Assembly: GCF_025642975.1 (NCBI RefSeq)
Contig: NZ_JANZKJ010000010.1
Span: forward strand, 118,187-182,186
Origin: Pseudomonas sp. RIT-PI-S
Lineage (GTDB): Bacteria > Pseudomonadota > Gammaproteobacteria > Pseudomonadales > Pseudomonadaceae
Length of the DNA: 64,000 nt
Direction of reading: 5' to 3'
Each line of letters opens with the position of its first letter. Positions within the stretch are counted from its first letter, which is position 1. A program made the translations under genes and the position numbers. Shown here piece after piece: positions 55,164 through 63,711 of this stretch. The notes below the pieces were generated by a model, which was not told the DNA's origin, made no database searches, and saw only the letters and a list, made by a program, of their open reading frames with translations.

Positions 55164-56057
55164 TCAGCGCCAGGCATAGTCCATCACGATGCCAGCAAAT
55201 ATCGCCAGGCCGGCCCAGTGGTTGTGCAGGAAGGCTTCGAAACACGCCATACGCTCCCGCCGGCGGGTGGTCCAGGCTTCCCAGGCGAAGCAGCCAGCGG
55301 CCACCACCAGGCCCGCATAGAACCAGCCGCCGAGGCCAAAGCGTGAACCCGCCAGCAACAGGCAGACAATGGCCAGCCCCTGCAAGATGCCGATAATCAA
55401 CCGATCCGAATTGCCGAACAGAATCGCCGTGGATTTGATCCCCACGCGCAAGTCATCCTCTCGGTCCGTCATGGCGTAGTAAGTGTCGTAGGCGACTGTC
55501 CAGAGCAAATTCGCCAGGTACAACCACCAGGCCGCCGCAGGGACGTGGCCGGTTTCGGCGGTGAAAGCCATCGGCATGCCCCAGGAAAACGCCGCCCCCA
55601 GCACCACTTGGGGGTAATAGGTGTAACGCTTCATGAAAGGGTAACTGGCCGCCAAGGCCAGGCCCCCTAGCGAGAGCCACACGGTAGCGGCATTGGTGCA
55701 CAGCACGAGCAAGAAGCTCAGCAACACCAGCACGGCGAAAAATACCAGTGCCTCACGGCCGCGCACCTTGCCGCTGACCAAGGGGCGCTGTTCGGTACGT
55801 CGCACATGGCCGTCCACGTGACGGTCAGCGAAATCGTTGACCACGCAGCCTGCCGCGCGCATGAGAACTACGCCTAACACAAAGATCGCGACATTGGCCA
55901 CCGAGGGCGCGCCGTCGCCGGCGATCCACAGGGCCCAAAGCGTGGGCCATAGCAGCAGGTAGATACCGATGGGCTTGTCCATCCGGCTTAACTGGACGAA
56001 ATCCCAGGCGCGCGGGTGCAAGCGGTTAAGTGAGCGAAGCAGTTCCTGGTACATCAA
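55164..56057 (-). CDS. ubiA: 4-hydroxybenzoate octaprenyl/nonaprenyltransferase
   Basis: 297 aa inner-membrane prenyltransferase attaching the polyprenyl tail to 4-hydroxybenzoate in ubiquinone synthesis. The two Asp-rich motifs are present, in [12 protein letters not shown] and near [13 protein letters not shown]. About eight helices are visible. The start overlaps the ubiC stop by four bases (56054-56057), so the pair is coupled. Confidence 0.97.
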   Translation of the reverse strand: MMYQELLRSLNRLHPRAWDFVQLSRMDKPIGIYLLLWPTLWALWIAGDGAPSVANVAIFVLGVVLMRAAGCVVNDFADRHVDGHVRRTEQRPLVSGKVRGREALVFFAVLVLLSFLLVLCTNAATVWLSLGGLALAASYPFMKRYTYYPQVVLGAAFSWGMPMAFTAETGHVPAAAWWLYLANLLWTVAYDTYYAMTDREDDLRVGIKSTAILFGNSDRLIIGILQGLAIVCLLLAGSRFGLGGWFYAGLVVAAGCFAWEAWTTRRRERMACFEAFLHNHWAGLAIFAGIVMDYAWR

Positions 56058-56638
56058 GGCGCCTCCGGTGAGCGGGGCAGCATGGCCCAGAATTCAGGCA
56101 AAAACACCTCGGTGACCAGAATGCCCAGCGCATCGCGGTCAAAGCGGGACCGCCTGGCCAAAAGTGTGTCGCCTGTTTGCGAAGCGGGAAGCCACTGTGT
56201 GGGATAGCGGCACACTTCAATGCGTCCCCGGCTAAACCCGCCGTTGACGAACAGCAGTTCACCCAGCGAGCGTGATCCTAACGCGGCCAGAGGGAAACCA
56301 TCTTGCTTGAGCGCCTGCTGCCCTGCCACGCTGCGGGCGAAGACCCACGGTCGGCCGTGGCCGCTCAGGTACACTTCGCGTACCCATCCGGTGGTGCCAG
56401 GGGCAAGGTCCAGAGCGAGGCATTCGTCGTCGCGCAGGGTCGCCCAGCCTTCACTCAAGGGCGCCACGCTAAAGGCATCTGCGGACAGCCGGATCAAACG
56501 TCGGGTAAGCGACCCCGTATCGAACAGCCAGTCCTGACAAGGACCATTAGCTGTTTCGAGGTGATCGCTCCAGGAAGGGGGGCAAGAAGCAGTGGTGTGA
56601 TGCGACACGGTATAGGAGCATGGCGGTTGGCAGGCCAT
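56054..56638 (-). CDS. ubiC: Chorismate--pyruvate lyase
   Basis: 194 aa from the fifth-codon Met ([11 protein letters not shown] at 56638); the frame extends four codons further. Converts chorismate to 4-hydroxybenzoate and pyruvate, the entry step for the UbiA substrate. Family features: the N-terminal [31 protein letters not shown], and the catalytic region at LFVNGG and the C-terminal [22 protein letters not shown]. The first 25 residues are Cys/Ser/Pro-rich and unusual; the true start may be later. Confidence 0.92.
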   Translation of the reverse strand: MACQPPCSYTVSHHTTASCPPSWSDHLETANGPCQDWLFDTGSLTRRLIRLSADAFSVAPLSEGWATLRDDECLALDLAPGTTGWVREVYLSGHGRPWVFARSVAGQQALKQDGFPLAALGSRSLGELLFVNGGFSRGRIEVCRYPTQWLPASQTGDTLLARRSRFDRDALGILVTEVFLPEFWAMLPRSPEAP

Positions 56639-56703
56639 GGAGCTTAGCATGAAAGGTCGCAGGGTTTAGCTGGCCTGGGCATAGCGTAACGAGAGGTGAA
56701 GCA

Positions 56704-56871
56704 ATGAAAAAATGGCAGTGCGTGGTATGCGGTTTCATCTACGACGAAGCGCTTGGTTGCCCCGATGAAGGTCTTGCGGCTGGCACCCGCTGGGAAGATG
56801 TGCCTGAAGATTGGCTGTGCCCGGACTGCGGCGTAGGCAAGAACGATTTTGAGATGATCGAGATCGTGTGA
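56704..56871 (+). CDS. Rubredoxin
   Basis: 55 aa iron electron carrier. The four Cys are at C6-x2-C9 ([11 protein letters not shown]) and C39-x2-C42 ([13 protein letters not shown]), the full rubredoxin pattern, and the acidic [15 protein letters not shown] core is typical. A GAGAGG ribosome site precedes the ATG. It would deliver electrons to an alkane hydroxylase or an oxidative-stress enzyme. The rubredoxin reductase often found next to it in P. aeruginosa is missing here. It is divergent from ubiC. Confidence 0.95.
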   Translation: MKKWQCVVCGFIYDEALGCPDEGLAAGTRWEDVPEDWLCPDCGVGKNDFEMIEIV

Positions 56872-57091
56872 AACCAAGCGGTCATACAAGAGCGATATAG
56901 CTGGCCGATACGCCCTTCAATCCGTCGGAATCAGCTCGAAATATCCGTAATAAGGCTGTTCGGGCTACTGGCGCGAGGGCGTCCGCCGTGCCATTCTCGG
57001 TCAGCCAGCCGTAGACAAAAGTCCACGGGATACCCGGCACAGGCTGTTCTTGCCGGGCATAAAAACAAAAACTGCACAAGAGGCATCATTT

Positions 57092-57358
57092 ATGCACAAA
57101 AACGAAGTCGTCGACGCTATTGCCGAACGGGCCGCCATCACCAGGGACACCGCCAAGCGCGTGCTTACCGTGGTACTGGAGCAAATTACCCAGGCCGTCG
57201 ATAAAGAAAATGTCACCCTTGTCGGCTTCGGAACATTCGTCAAGCGCCATCGAGGTGGCCGTAAAGGCAAGAACCCACAAACTGGCGAACCGATCCAGAT
57301 CGGCGCTAGCAACACCGTGGCCTTTAAGCCGGGCAAAAACCTGCGCGACAGTATCTAA
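57092..57358 (+). CDS. hupA: HU-family nucleoid protein
   Basis: 88 aa DNA-bending protein from MHKNEVVDAI (ATG at 57092; an in-frame ATG at 57050 would add 14 residues). The DNA-arm is complete: VGFGTFVKRHRGGRKGKNPQTGEPIQIGASNTVAFKPGKNL. Position after rubredoxin and before recG matches the hupA locus of P. putida. HU stabilises looped and supercoiled DNA and assists DnaA-dependent initiation. Confidence is high for family, moderate for the symbol. Confidence 0.93.
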   Translation: MHKNEVVDAIAERAAITRDTAKRVLTVVLEQITQAVDKENVTLVGFGTFVKRHRGGRKGKNPQTGEPIQIGASNTVAFKPGKNLRDSI

Positions 57359-57684
57359 GTTACAGCCTGCCCCCTGTGTGAACCGGCTCAGGTTCGCCTG
57401 GGGGCTCCATCCCTGCACTTCAAGTTTCGGATCCTCTTCGGTTATTCCTTTCCATACCGTGTCGCTGCAATATTCATATAACCCTCGTTTGAAATTTATT
57501 CACCAACCTTCTTGCCGGCACACAGGTGTCACTCGGCGATAACTGCCGTGGTTGCGCTGGATAAGCCCGGTCGAGGCTTCCGTTCGTCTGGCATATTTGG
57601 CCTGTGACAATCACTTTGAACTGATCGAACGTACGGCTACTCAAGTTAATAGCAGTTGAGGATGCATTTTCAGCACAGGGTCGG
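57359..57684. other. 326-bp intergenic stretch after hupA
   Basis: No gene supported. It starts with a nested hairpin: GCCCCC (57369-57374) pairs with GGGGGC (57400-57405), enclosing GAACC/GGTTC. The rest is AT-richer than its surroundings. GAACTG about 60 bp before the DUF2382 gene resembles the -35 of an AlgU/ECF-type promoter, but no clear -10 follows. Confidence 0.45.
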
Positions 57685-58098
57685 ATGATGAACGACGACA
57701 TGTACACCGATGGTGACGTGATTCCAGTTATTGAAGAGGAGATGACTGTTTCCAAACGAACGGTCACTACCGATGCAGTGACGCTGGAGAAAACTGTCGA
57801 AACTCAGAACGTAACTGTGTCAGAAGTTTTACAGAGCCGTGGAGCTTCGATTCTGAGAGTGCCCAGAGATACTGTGGTGGATGCAGGTAATCCGCCAAAG
57901 GTAAGGACCGAAAACGGCGTCACCATCATTCCGGTACTTGAAGAGGTGCTGGTTGTGGAGAAACGACTCGTCCTCAAGGAAGAACTGCATATCAGGCATG
58001 AAGTGAGCGAGGCGCTCTATAGCGAGGAAGTCACATTAAGAAAAGAAGCCGTTGTATTAATGCGCGGCGACGATGGTGTGGCGACAGAGGAAGAGTAG
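57685..58098 (+). CDS. DUF2382 (YsnF/AvaK) domain protein
   Basis: 137 aa acidic, non-secreted protein with two DUF2382-type half-repeats: IPVIEEEMTVSKRTVTT at about residue 13-30 and IPVLEEVLVVEKRLVLKEELHIR at about 90-112, ending VTLRKEAVVL. DUF2382 proteins are linked to general stress in several bacteria; no activity is known. The gene is AT-richer than flanking genes (TTA and AGA codons), suggesting acquisition. A second member follows 56 bp later and is probably co-transcribed. Confidence 0.82.
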   Translation: MMNDDMYTDGDVIPVIEEEMTVSKRTVTTDAVTLEKTVETQNVTVSEVLQSRGASILRVPRDTVVDAGNPPKVRTENGVTIIPVLEEVLVVEKRLVLKEELHIRHEVSEALYSEEVTLRKEAVVLMRGDDGVATEEE

Positions 58099-58154
58099 AG
58101 AGGCCACGCTCTATTCATAGCTAATAATCGCATTCAACCCGAAATGAGGTATAT

Positions 58155-59051
58155 ATGAGCCATACATTGATAGCTGCGTTCGACAACTTGAACGAAGCCA
58201 ACGCCGCCAGAGACGCATTGCTTCGTAAGAAAGTGATGGACAGCAATATTAATATATCGTCATCGAGCGACGAGACAGTGGCAATCGGGAACTCTCCGTT
58301 AGGCACTGGCGCAGTACATGATCATGACGAATCTTTCGGCGATAAAGTCAGCCATTTCTTCAGCTCCCTCTTCGGTAGTGATAACGATGACCGAGTGAAT
58401 CAGCACGTTAGTGCCTATTCGGACGCCTACCGTAATGGTGCAACCGTGCTCACGGTTACTGTCGACGATGATGATGACGTACTCCTGGCTCAAGAAATTC
58501 TTGAACAAAACGGTGCCTTTGATATCGACGAGCGGGCCGCCACCTGGGGTTCACAAGGGGCGACCCATCTCGCTGGCAATCACCTTGCCGGGAATCACCT
58601 GGGCGCGGCGAGCGCATCGGTTGGCCATACTGCCGCCGGCCTGGACGGCCGGGCTGCCATTCCGGTGATTCAAGAGGACCTGCGTGTGGGTAAACGTCAG
58701 GTCGATACTGGCCGGGTGCGTGTTATCTCACGGCTGACCGAACGGCCGGTGGAAGAGACCGTTAACCTGCGTGAAGAGCACGCGGAGATCGAGCGTAGGC
58801 CGGTCGATCGCGCTGCCACGGCAGGGGAGTTGGACACCTTCAGGGAAGGCTCCATCGAGATCCAGGAAACTGCCGAGCAGGCCGTTGTCCAGAAAACCGC
58901 CCGGGTGGTCGAAGAGGTGGTGGTCCGCAAGGAAGCGTCCGAGCACCAGGAAACCATACGGGACACCGTTCGCAATACCGAGGTCGACATCCAGAAGGAT
59001 GGGGTTTTGAAAGATGGAGTGTTGAAGGACAACGTACGCACGGATCGTTGA
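58155..59051 (+). CDS. General-stress protein with YflT-like N-terminal and DUF2382 C-terminal domains
   Basis: 298 aa. Residues 1-110 resemble the YflT/heat-induced stress domain (MSHTLIAAFDNLNEANAARDALL, with a disordered acidic stretch DDDDDVLLAQEILEQ). A Gly/His/Ala linker with the repeat HLAGNHLAGNHLG (about 139-151) leads to a DUF2382 domain (about 170-265; IPVIQEDLRVGKRQVDTGRVRVISRLTERPVEE). The tail repeats K-D-G-V-L three times. The N-terminal part is AT-rich and the C-terminal part GC-rich, so the gene looks mosaic. Function unknown. Confidence 0.8.
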   Translation: MSHTLIAAFDNLNEANAARDALLRKKVMDSNINISSSSDETVAIGNSPLGTGAVHDHDESFGDKVSHFFSSLFGSDNDDRVNQHVSAYSDAYRNGATVLTVTVDDDDDVLLAQEILEQNGAFDIDERAATWGSQGATHLAGNHLAGNHLGAASASVGHTAAGLDGRAAIPVIQEDLRVGKRQVDTGRVRVISRLTERPVEETVNLREEHAEIERRPVDRAATAGELDTFREGSIEIQETAEQAVVQKTARVVEEVVVRKEASEHQETIRDTVRNTEVDIQKDGVLKDGVLKDNVRTDR

Positions 59052-59075
59052 TTCATTTCCGTAGCGTTAGTTGTG

Positions 59076-59101
59076 AAAAGGCCGCCTTATGGCGGCCTTT
59101 T
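59076..59101. terminator. Bidirectional terminator between the DUF2382 and HDOD genes
   Basis: AAAAGGCCGCC (59076-59086), TTAT loop, GGCGGCCTTTT (59091-59101): an 11-bp stem with T-runs on both strands, between convergent genes. Confidence 0.93.
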
Positions 59102-59131
59102 ACATTACGGGTTCTTAAAGCGTGGCGGGTT

Positions 59132-60535
59132 TTACCCTTGCCCAAACTGCTGAGCAAGTTCGCGCAACAGCTGTTCTGCGTCGAGCACCTTGTTGACGAC
59201 GTCGTCGGCCTTTTCACGGCTGACACCCACGCGATCCAGCAACGCGTCGGGGATGTCTTCCTCGACCTCGAAGCCTTTGCCTCGCGCACGCAGCAGGCGC
59301 ACCGCCAGGCAAACCAGGTTGGCGTAGATCGCATGCTCGCCGGTATAGGTGGCGTCGTTCTGGTACTGCAGCGCGGTGACCAGCTCTTCGGGCATGTCCC
59401 AATGCTTCATCAGCCAGGCACCGACCTGCTCGCGGCTGATGCCTAGCAAGTGTTGCTCCACATAGGCGTGAGGAAGGTGAGGGTTGACCTCCAGGTGACG
59501 GCAAACCAGAGAGAAATGCGGCGGGAAAACATGCGCCAGCAGCAAGTAACCGAAGTTATGCAGCAAGCCAGACAGATAGGTAAGGCCTGCCTCCGGTCGC
59601 TGCGCTCGGGGAATGGCGCGCGTCAGGCCCTCTACCACGGCCGCCGTGTAAAGCGACTGCTGCCAGTAGGGGGTGGCATGTTGGGGCTTGTCCTTGGGCA
59701 GGGTGAGGGTTTTACCCAGCGCCAGGCCCAAGGCTAGGTTGATCACTAGATCGAAGCCCAGCACCCGGACGATCGCATCCTCGACGGAACGGATCCTGCC
59801 GGCGGAACCGTAATAGGGTGATGACGCCCAGCTGACGACCTGCGCGGCCAATGCCGGGTCGGTTTCGACAACACCGGTAACGTCGTCAGTGCTGGCGTCC
59901 GGGTCGACCCGAAGCTTGATGATCTTTTGCGCGGTGGTAGCCAGAGGGGGGATTTCGATGGTGTCCTCAAGCCGCTGCTGGATCCGCCGAGCGGTGAAGG
60001 CTTGCACGCCCTTGGAAATCGCCGTGAGTGGCCCAGTGAGGCTGGTATGCGCAACCTGTTTATCCACAGGTTCACCGAAGCGGGCGGAACTGGCATTGGC
60101 CAAGGCCTTGCGGAACTGATCCTGGTCAGTGGAAATTTCCAGCAGTACGCCAGGCTGGCCGGAGGACACCAGCACGTATTCGATGTCGACCAGGCGTTCG
60201 TCATAAACGCAGGGAGCACTGATGGCCAGTGGAATGCCAGGCAGCTCACCCAGCTGCAAAGGGTCTAGAAGACGCTTGAGCTTTTCGACGGGAACGGCTG
60301 TGAGGGTACGGCCATAAATCTCCGCCAGGCGGGTCAGGTCCAACAACTGATCCTTGCGCAGCAGCACCAGAAGCAGCCCAACTGCGTCACCCAGCAAGAC
60401 TGCTTGCACCTGGCGGGCGGGGTTCAGCAATGGCGTGTCGATCACTTCGCGGTAACCGATGCCGTGGTTGCGCAACAGCTGCTCGATGGCATGGGGGGCG
60501 TGCGGTGGTGCTACTTCCAAGGCAACTTCAGTCAT
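59132..60535 (-). CDS. HDOD-domain protein with N-terminal YbaK-like domain
   Basis: 467 aa from MTEVALEVAPPH (ATG at 60535). Residues 14-150 resemble the YbaK/ProX aminoacyl-tRNA-deacylase fold (IEQLLRNHGIGYREVI, QAVLLGDAVGLLLVLL, LDLTRLAEIYGR). Residues 205-410 form an HDOD signalling domain (IPPLATTAQKIIKLRVDP, DPALAAQVVSWASSPYYGS, LLHNFGYLLLAHVFP). Whether the first domain edits tRNA or only binds a ligand is unknown; the lysine usual in YbaK enzymes was not confidently located. It is divergent in function from recG upstream on the same strand. Confidence 0.87.
   Translation of the reverse strand: MTEVALEVAPPHAPHAIEQLLRNHGIGYREVIDTPLLNPARQVQAVLLGDAVGLLLVLLRKDQLLDLTRLAEIYGRTLTAVPVEKLKRLLDPLQLGELPGIPLAISAPCVYDERLVDIEYVLVSSGQPGVLLEISTDQDQFRKALANASSARFGEPVDKQVAHTSLTGPLTAISKGVQAFTARRIQQRLEDTIEIPPLATTAQKIIKLRVDPDASTDDVTGVVETDPALAAQVVSWASSPYYGSAGRIRSVEDAIVRVLGFDLVINLALGLALGKTLTLPKDKPQHATPYWQQSLYTAAVVEGLTRAIPRAQRPEAGLTYLSGLLHNFGYLLLAHVFPPHFSLVCRHLEVNPHLPHAYVEQHLLGISREQVGAWLMKHWDMPEELVTALQYQNDATYTGEHAIYANLVCLAVRLLRARGKGFEVEEDIPDALLDRVGVSREKADDVVNKVLDAEQLLRELAQQFGQG
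60060..60068 (+). other. Exact DnaA box in the HDOD gene
   Basis: TTATCCACA on the plus strand inside the minus-strand YbaK-like/HDOD gene. Confidence 0.6.
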
Positions 60536-60613
60536 GGCTGTATCCGAACGTTTACAAAGCGCCAGTATACTCATCTTCGGTAATTTGGCGGGAATATTAG
60601 GGGAAACAGGCGC

Positions 60614-62689
60614 TTAAACCTGGCCATATTGCTGGCCATGGCGCAGCCAGCGCTCCAACAGTGGCGTTACGTGCCCCGGCCAGCGAGCGAGCAGTTCCTG
60701 GGCGGCTTCACGCACAGCTGGCAGGAGGTGAGCGTCACGCATCAGGTCGGCCACCTTGAACTGTAGCAGGCCGGTTTGCCGTGTACCGAGCATTTCGCCA
60801 GGCCCGCGCAGCTCTAGGTCTTTTTCAGCGATCACGAAACCATCATTGGTCTCGCGCATGATGCCCAGGCGTTCCCGGCCGATGAACGACAGGGGCGGGT
60901 GATAGAGCAATACGCAGTGGCTTGCGGTGCTGCCGCGGCCCACGCGGCCACGGAGTTGGTGCAGCTGGGCCAGCCCGAGGCGCTCGGGGTTCTCGATGAT
61001 CATCAGGCTGGCATTCGGCACATCCACGCCTACTTCAATGACCGTGGTAGCGACCAATAGCTGCAACTCGCCTTGCTTGAAACGGGCCATGACCTCTGCT
61101 TTCTCCGCAGGCTTCATGCGCCCGTGCACCAAACCTACCCGCAGCTCGCCCAACGCGCTGGTCAGCTCCTCGAAGGTGGTTTCCGCCGCTTGGCAGGTAA
61201 GCTCTTCCGATTCCTCGATAAGGGTACAGACCCAGTACGCCTGACGCCCCTCGGCACACGCGGCGCGCACTCGCTCGATTACCTCGATCCGCCGGCTGTC
61301 GGCCACAAGCACCGTGTTGACGGGGGTACGCCCGGGCGGAAGTTCATCCAGCACCGAAGTGTCGAGATCGGCATAGGCGCTCATGGCCAGGGTCCGCGGG
61401 ATCGGCGTAGCGGTCATGATCAACTGGTGGGGGCACAGCTTGCCGTCGACACCCTTTTGCCGCAGCGCCAGGCGTTGCTGCACGCCAAAGCGGTGTTGCT
61501 CATCGATGATCGCCAAGGCAAGGCGGTGGAAGCGCACTTCCGGCTGGAACAAGGCATGGGTGCCGACCACCATGGGCGCACCGCTTGCGATTCGCTCCAG
61601 TGCCCCCTGGCGCACCTTGCCCTTGAGCTTGCCAGCCAGCCACGCGACCTCGATACCGAGGGGCTCGAACCAACGCTGGAAGTTGATGAAATGCTGCTCG
61701 GCCAGGATCTCCGTCGGCGCCATCAGGGCCACCTGGTAACCCGCTTCGATCGCCTGCAACGCCGCCAGGGCGGCAACTACCGTTTTGCCGGCGCCGACGT
61801 CCCCTTGCACCAGGCGCAGCATGGGCGCGTCCTGGTTAAGGTCGTAGCTGATCTCGCCGCCAACCCGCCGCTGCGCGCCGGTAGGGGTGAATCCCAGGTT
61901 TGCCAGATAGCGAGCCGGCAGTGTACGTGGCTCGGGCAGCGCCGGCGCCCGCTGCGCCCGCAGGCTTTCGCGCAGCCGCTGCTGGGAAAGCTGGTGGGTG
62001 AGCAGCTCTTCGAAAATGAGCCGCTGCTGAGCCCAGTGTTGGCCAAGGGCAAGCTCGTCGACATCGGCATCAGCGGGAGGCTGGTGAAGGTAGCGAATGG
62101 CATCGCCAAGCGCGCTCAGGCGGTGTTCCCGCGCCAGCTCCTCGGGTAACCAGTCCGGCAGGCTGCGAGGCCCAAGCATGCCCAGGCTTTGCTGGCACAA
62201 CTGGCGCAGCCGTTGCTGGGTAAGGCCTTCGGTCAACGGATAGATCGGTGTAAGGGTCTGTTCCACCGGCGCGGGTTCGTCGCCGGTAAGTGCACGGTAT
62301 TCAGGGTGGTAAATCTCCAGCCCCGACGCCCCGGGCCGGGCCTCGCCGTAACAGCGCAGGTGAGTGCCGCGCTTGAGCGTGTCTTTTTGGGCGTTGCTGA
62401 AATGATAGAAGCGCAGGCTCACCACGCCGCTGCCGTCGCCTAATCGAACCAACAAGCTGCGGCGCTTGCCCATGACGATATCGGCGCCGCTGACCACCCC
62501 TTCGATGACCGCATCCTGCCCTGGGCGCAGGCTGCCGATGGGCAATACACGGGTGCGATCCTGGTAGCGCAGCGGTAGATGGAACAGCACATCTTGTACC
62601 GTCTCCAACCCCACCCTGGCGAGCTTCTCCGCCATGGCCTCGCCCACGCCTTTCAGCGCCGTGACCGGCACCCCTGCGAGCTCGGTCAT
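60614..62689 (-). CDS. recG: ATP-dependent DNA helicase RecG
   Basis: 691 aa from MTELAGVPVTALKGVGEAMAEKL (ATG at 62689), the usual RecG start; a frame to 62734 adds a shadow. Wedge/OB domain at about 55-150 (GVVSGADIVMGKRRSLLVRL), helicase motifs QGDVGAGKT, DEQHRFG, TATPIPRTL, HGRMK and QLRGRVGRG, and the RecG C-terminal region. Remodels stalled replication forks and branch-migrates Holliday junctions. The ATG overlaps the oxyR stop by four bases, so the two are coupled. Confidence 0.97.
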   Translation of the reverse strand: MTELAGVPVTALKGVGEAMAEKLARVGLETVQDVLFHLPLRYQDRTRVLPIGSLRPGQDAVIEGVVSGADIVMGKRRSLLVRLGDGSGVVSLRFYHFSNAQKDTLKRGTHLRCYGEARPGASGLEIYHPEYRALTGDEPAPVEQTLTPIYPLTEGLTQQRLRQLCQQSLGMLGPRSLPDWLPEELAREHRLSALGDAIRYLHQPPADADVDELALGQHWAQQRLIFEELLTHQLSQQRLRESLRAQRAPALPEPRTLPARYLANLGFTPTGAQRRVGGEISYDLNQDAPMLRLVQGDVGAGKTVVAALAALQAIEAGYQVALMAPTEILAEQHFINFQRWFEPLGIEVAWLAGKLKGKVRQGALERIASGAPMVVGTHALFQPEVRFHRLALAIIDEQHRFGVQQRLALRQKGVDGKLCPHQLIMTATPIPRTLAMSAYADLDTSVLDELPPGRTPVNTVLVADSRRIEVIERVRAACAEGRQAYWVCTLIEESEELTCQAAETTFEELTSALGELRVGLVHGRMKPAEKAEVMARFKQGELQLLVATTVIEVGVDVPNASLMIIENPERLGLAQLHQLRGRVGRGSTASHCVLLYHPPLSFIGRERLGIMRETNDGFVIAEKDLELRGPGEMLGTRQTGLLQFKVADLMRDAHLLPAVREAAQELLARWPGHVTPLLERWLRHGQQYGQV

Positions 62690-63621
62690 ACTGCGGCTTT
62701 GGTAGGCGCCGCTGGGGCCTTGGCCACCGAGCATAGGCGGATCGAATCGGCGAGGATTTCGATCGCCTTGGGCCGTGGGAAGCTGGCGCGCCAGGCGATG
62801 GCAACGGTGCGGAAGGGGGCCGGCGGCGTTAAGGGGCGAACCTCGATCACACCTGGCGCATAGTGATGGCTATGCACCGCCGAGAGCGGCAAGACCGATA
62901 CGCCCAGGCCGGAGGCGACCATATGGCGAATGGTTTCCAGAGAGCTGGACTCGACCGTGGTATGCCGCGCGGCCTCGGCGCCCTTGCCGAGGGTAGGGCA
63001 GGCTTCGAGGACCTGATCGCGGAAGCAGTGGCCTTCGCCCAGTAACAGCAGGCTCTTGTCATTGAGCAGTGCCGAGTCGATGGTTTCCTTGCGCGTCCAC
63101 GGGTGATCGCTGGGCATCAACACTTGGAACGGCTCGTCGTACAGCGGCAGGGTCAGCACATCGGCTTCGTTGAAGGGCAAGGCCACGATCACCGCGTCCA
63201 GCTCACCATTACGCAGCTTGTCACGCAGCAGATGGGTGAAATTCTCCTCGATGTACAGCGGCATCTGAGGTGCTACGCGGTGCAGTTGGGGGATCAGGTG
63301 AGGGAACAGGTAAGGGCCGACGGTATAGATAGCGCCAACCTTCAAGGGTGCGGTCAGCTGATTCTTGCCCGCCTGGGCCAGTTCACGGATGCCCTGCGCC
63401 TGTTCCAGAACCTTCTGCGCCTGCGCCACGATGCTTTCGCCTACGGGGGTGAGACGGACTGCGCTCTTGCTGCGTTCGAAGATCAGCACACCCAGTTCGT
63501 CTTCGAGTTTCTTTACCCCGACCGACAGCGTCGGTTGGCTGACGTGGCAACGTTCGGCTGCGTGGCCGAAATGTTGCTCCTGAGCGAGCGTGACGATGTA
63601 GCGTAATTCTGTGAGGGTCAT
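62686..63621 (-). CDS. oxyR: Hydrogen-peroxide sensor and transcriptional activator OxyR
   Basis: 311 aa LysR-type regulator with HTH at about 1-60 (MTLTELRYIVTLAQEQHFGHAAERCHVSQPTLS). The redox-active cysteines are C199 (GEGHCFRDQ) and C208 (LEACPTLGK), the spacing that defines OxyR. It is co-transcribed with recG, an arrangement seen in Pseudomonas. Oxidation by H2O2 would form the C199-C208 disulfide and activate catalase and peroxidase genes. Confidence 0.97.
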   Translation of the reverse strand: MTLTELRYIVTLAQEQHFGHAAERCHVSQPTLSVGVKKLEDELGVLIFERSKSAVRLTPVGESIVAQAQKVLEQAQGIRELAQAGKNQLTAPLKVGAIYTVGPYLFPHLIPQLHRVAPQMPLYIEENFTHLLRDKLRNGELDAVIVALPFNEADVLTLPLYDEPFQVLMPSDHPWTRKETIDSALLNDKSLLLLGEGHCFRDQVLEACPTLGKGAEAARHTTVESSSLETIRHMVASGLGVSVLPLSAVHSHHYAPGVIEVRPLTPPAPFRTVAIAWRASFPRPKAIEILADSIRLCSVAKAPAAPTKAAV

Positions 63622-63711
63622 AACGGGCGTCCATGAAGTTGCGGGCCCAGCATAGCGGCTGCCGTCGATAGACGCACGTTATCGAACACCTGACCTTGTA
63701 TCAGAACCTCC

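Noticed and set aside
56882..57079. 65-codon minus-strand frame between rubredoxin and HU
   Set aside because: Starts inside the hupA ribosome-site region, matches no family I know and has mixed composition; possible but unsupported.
57386..57410. T-arm-like sequence suggesting a tRNA or tmRNA fragment after hupA
   Set aside because: Only the GGTTCG-type core resembles a T-loop; no acceptor, anticodon arm or CCA end could be built.
61073..62149. 358-codon plus-strand frame opposite recG
   Set aside because: Antisense of recG with helicase motifs; no support.
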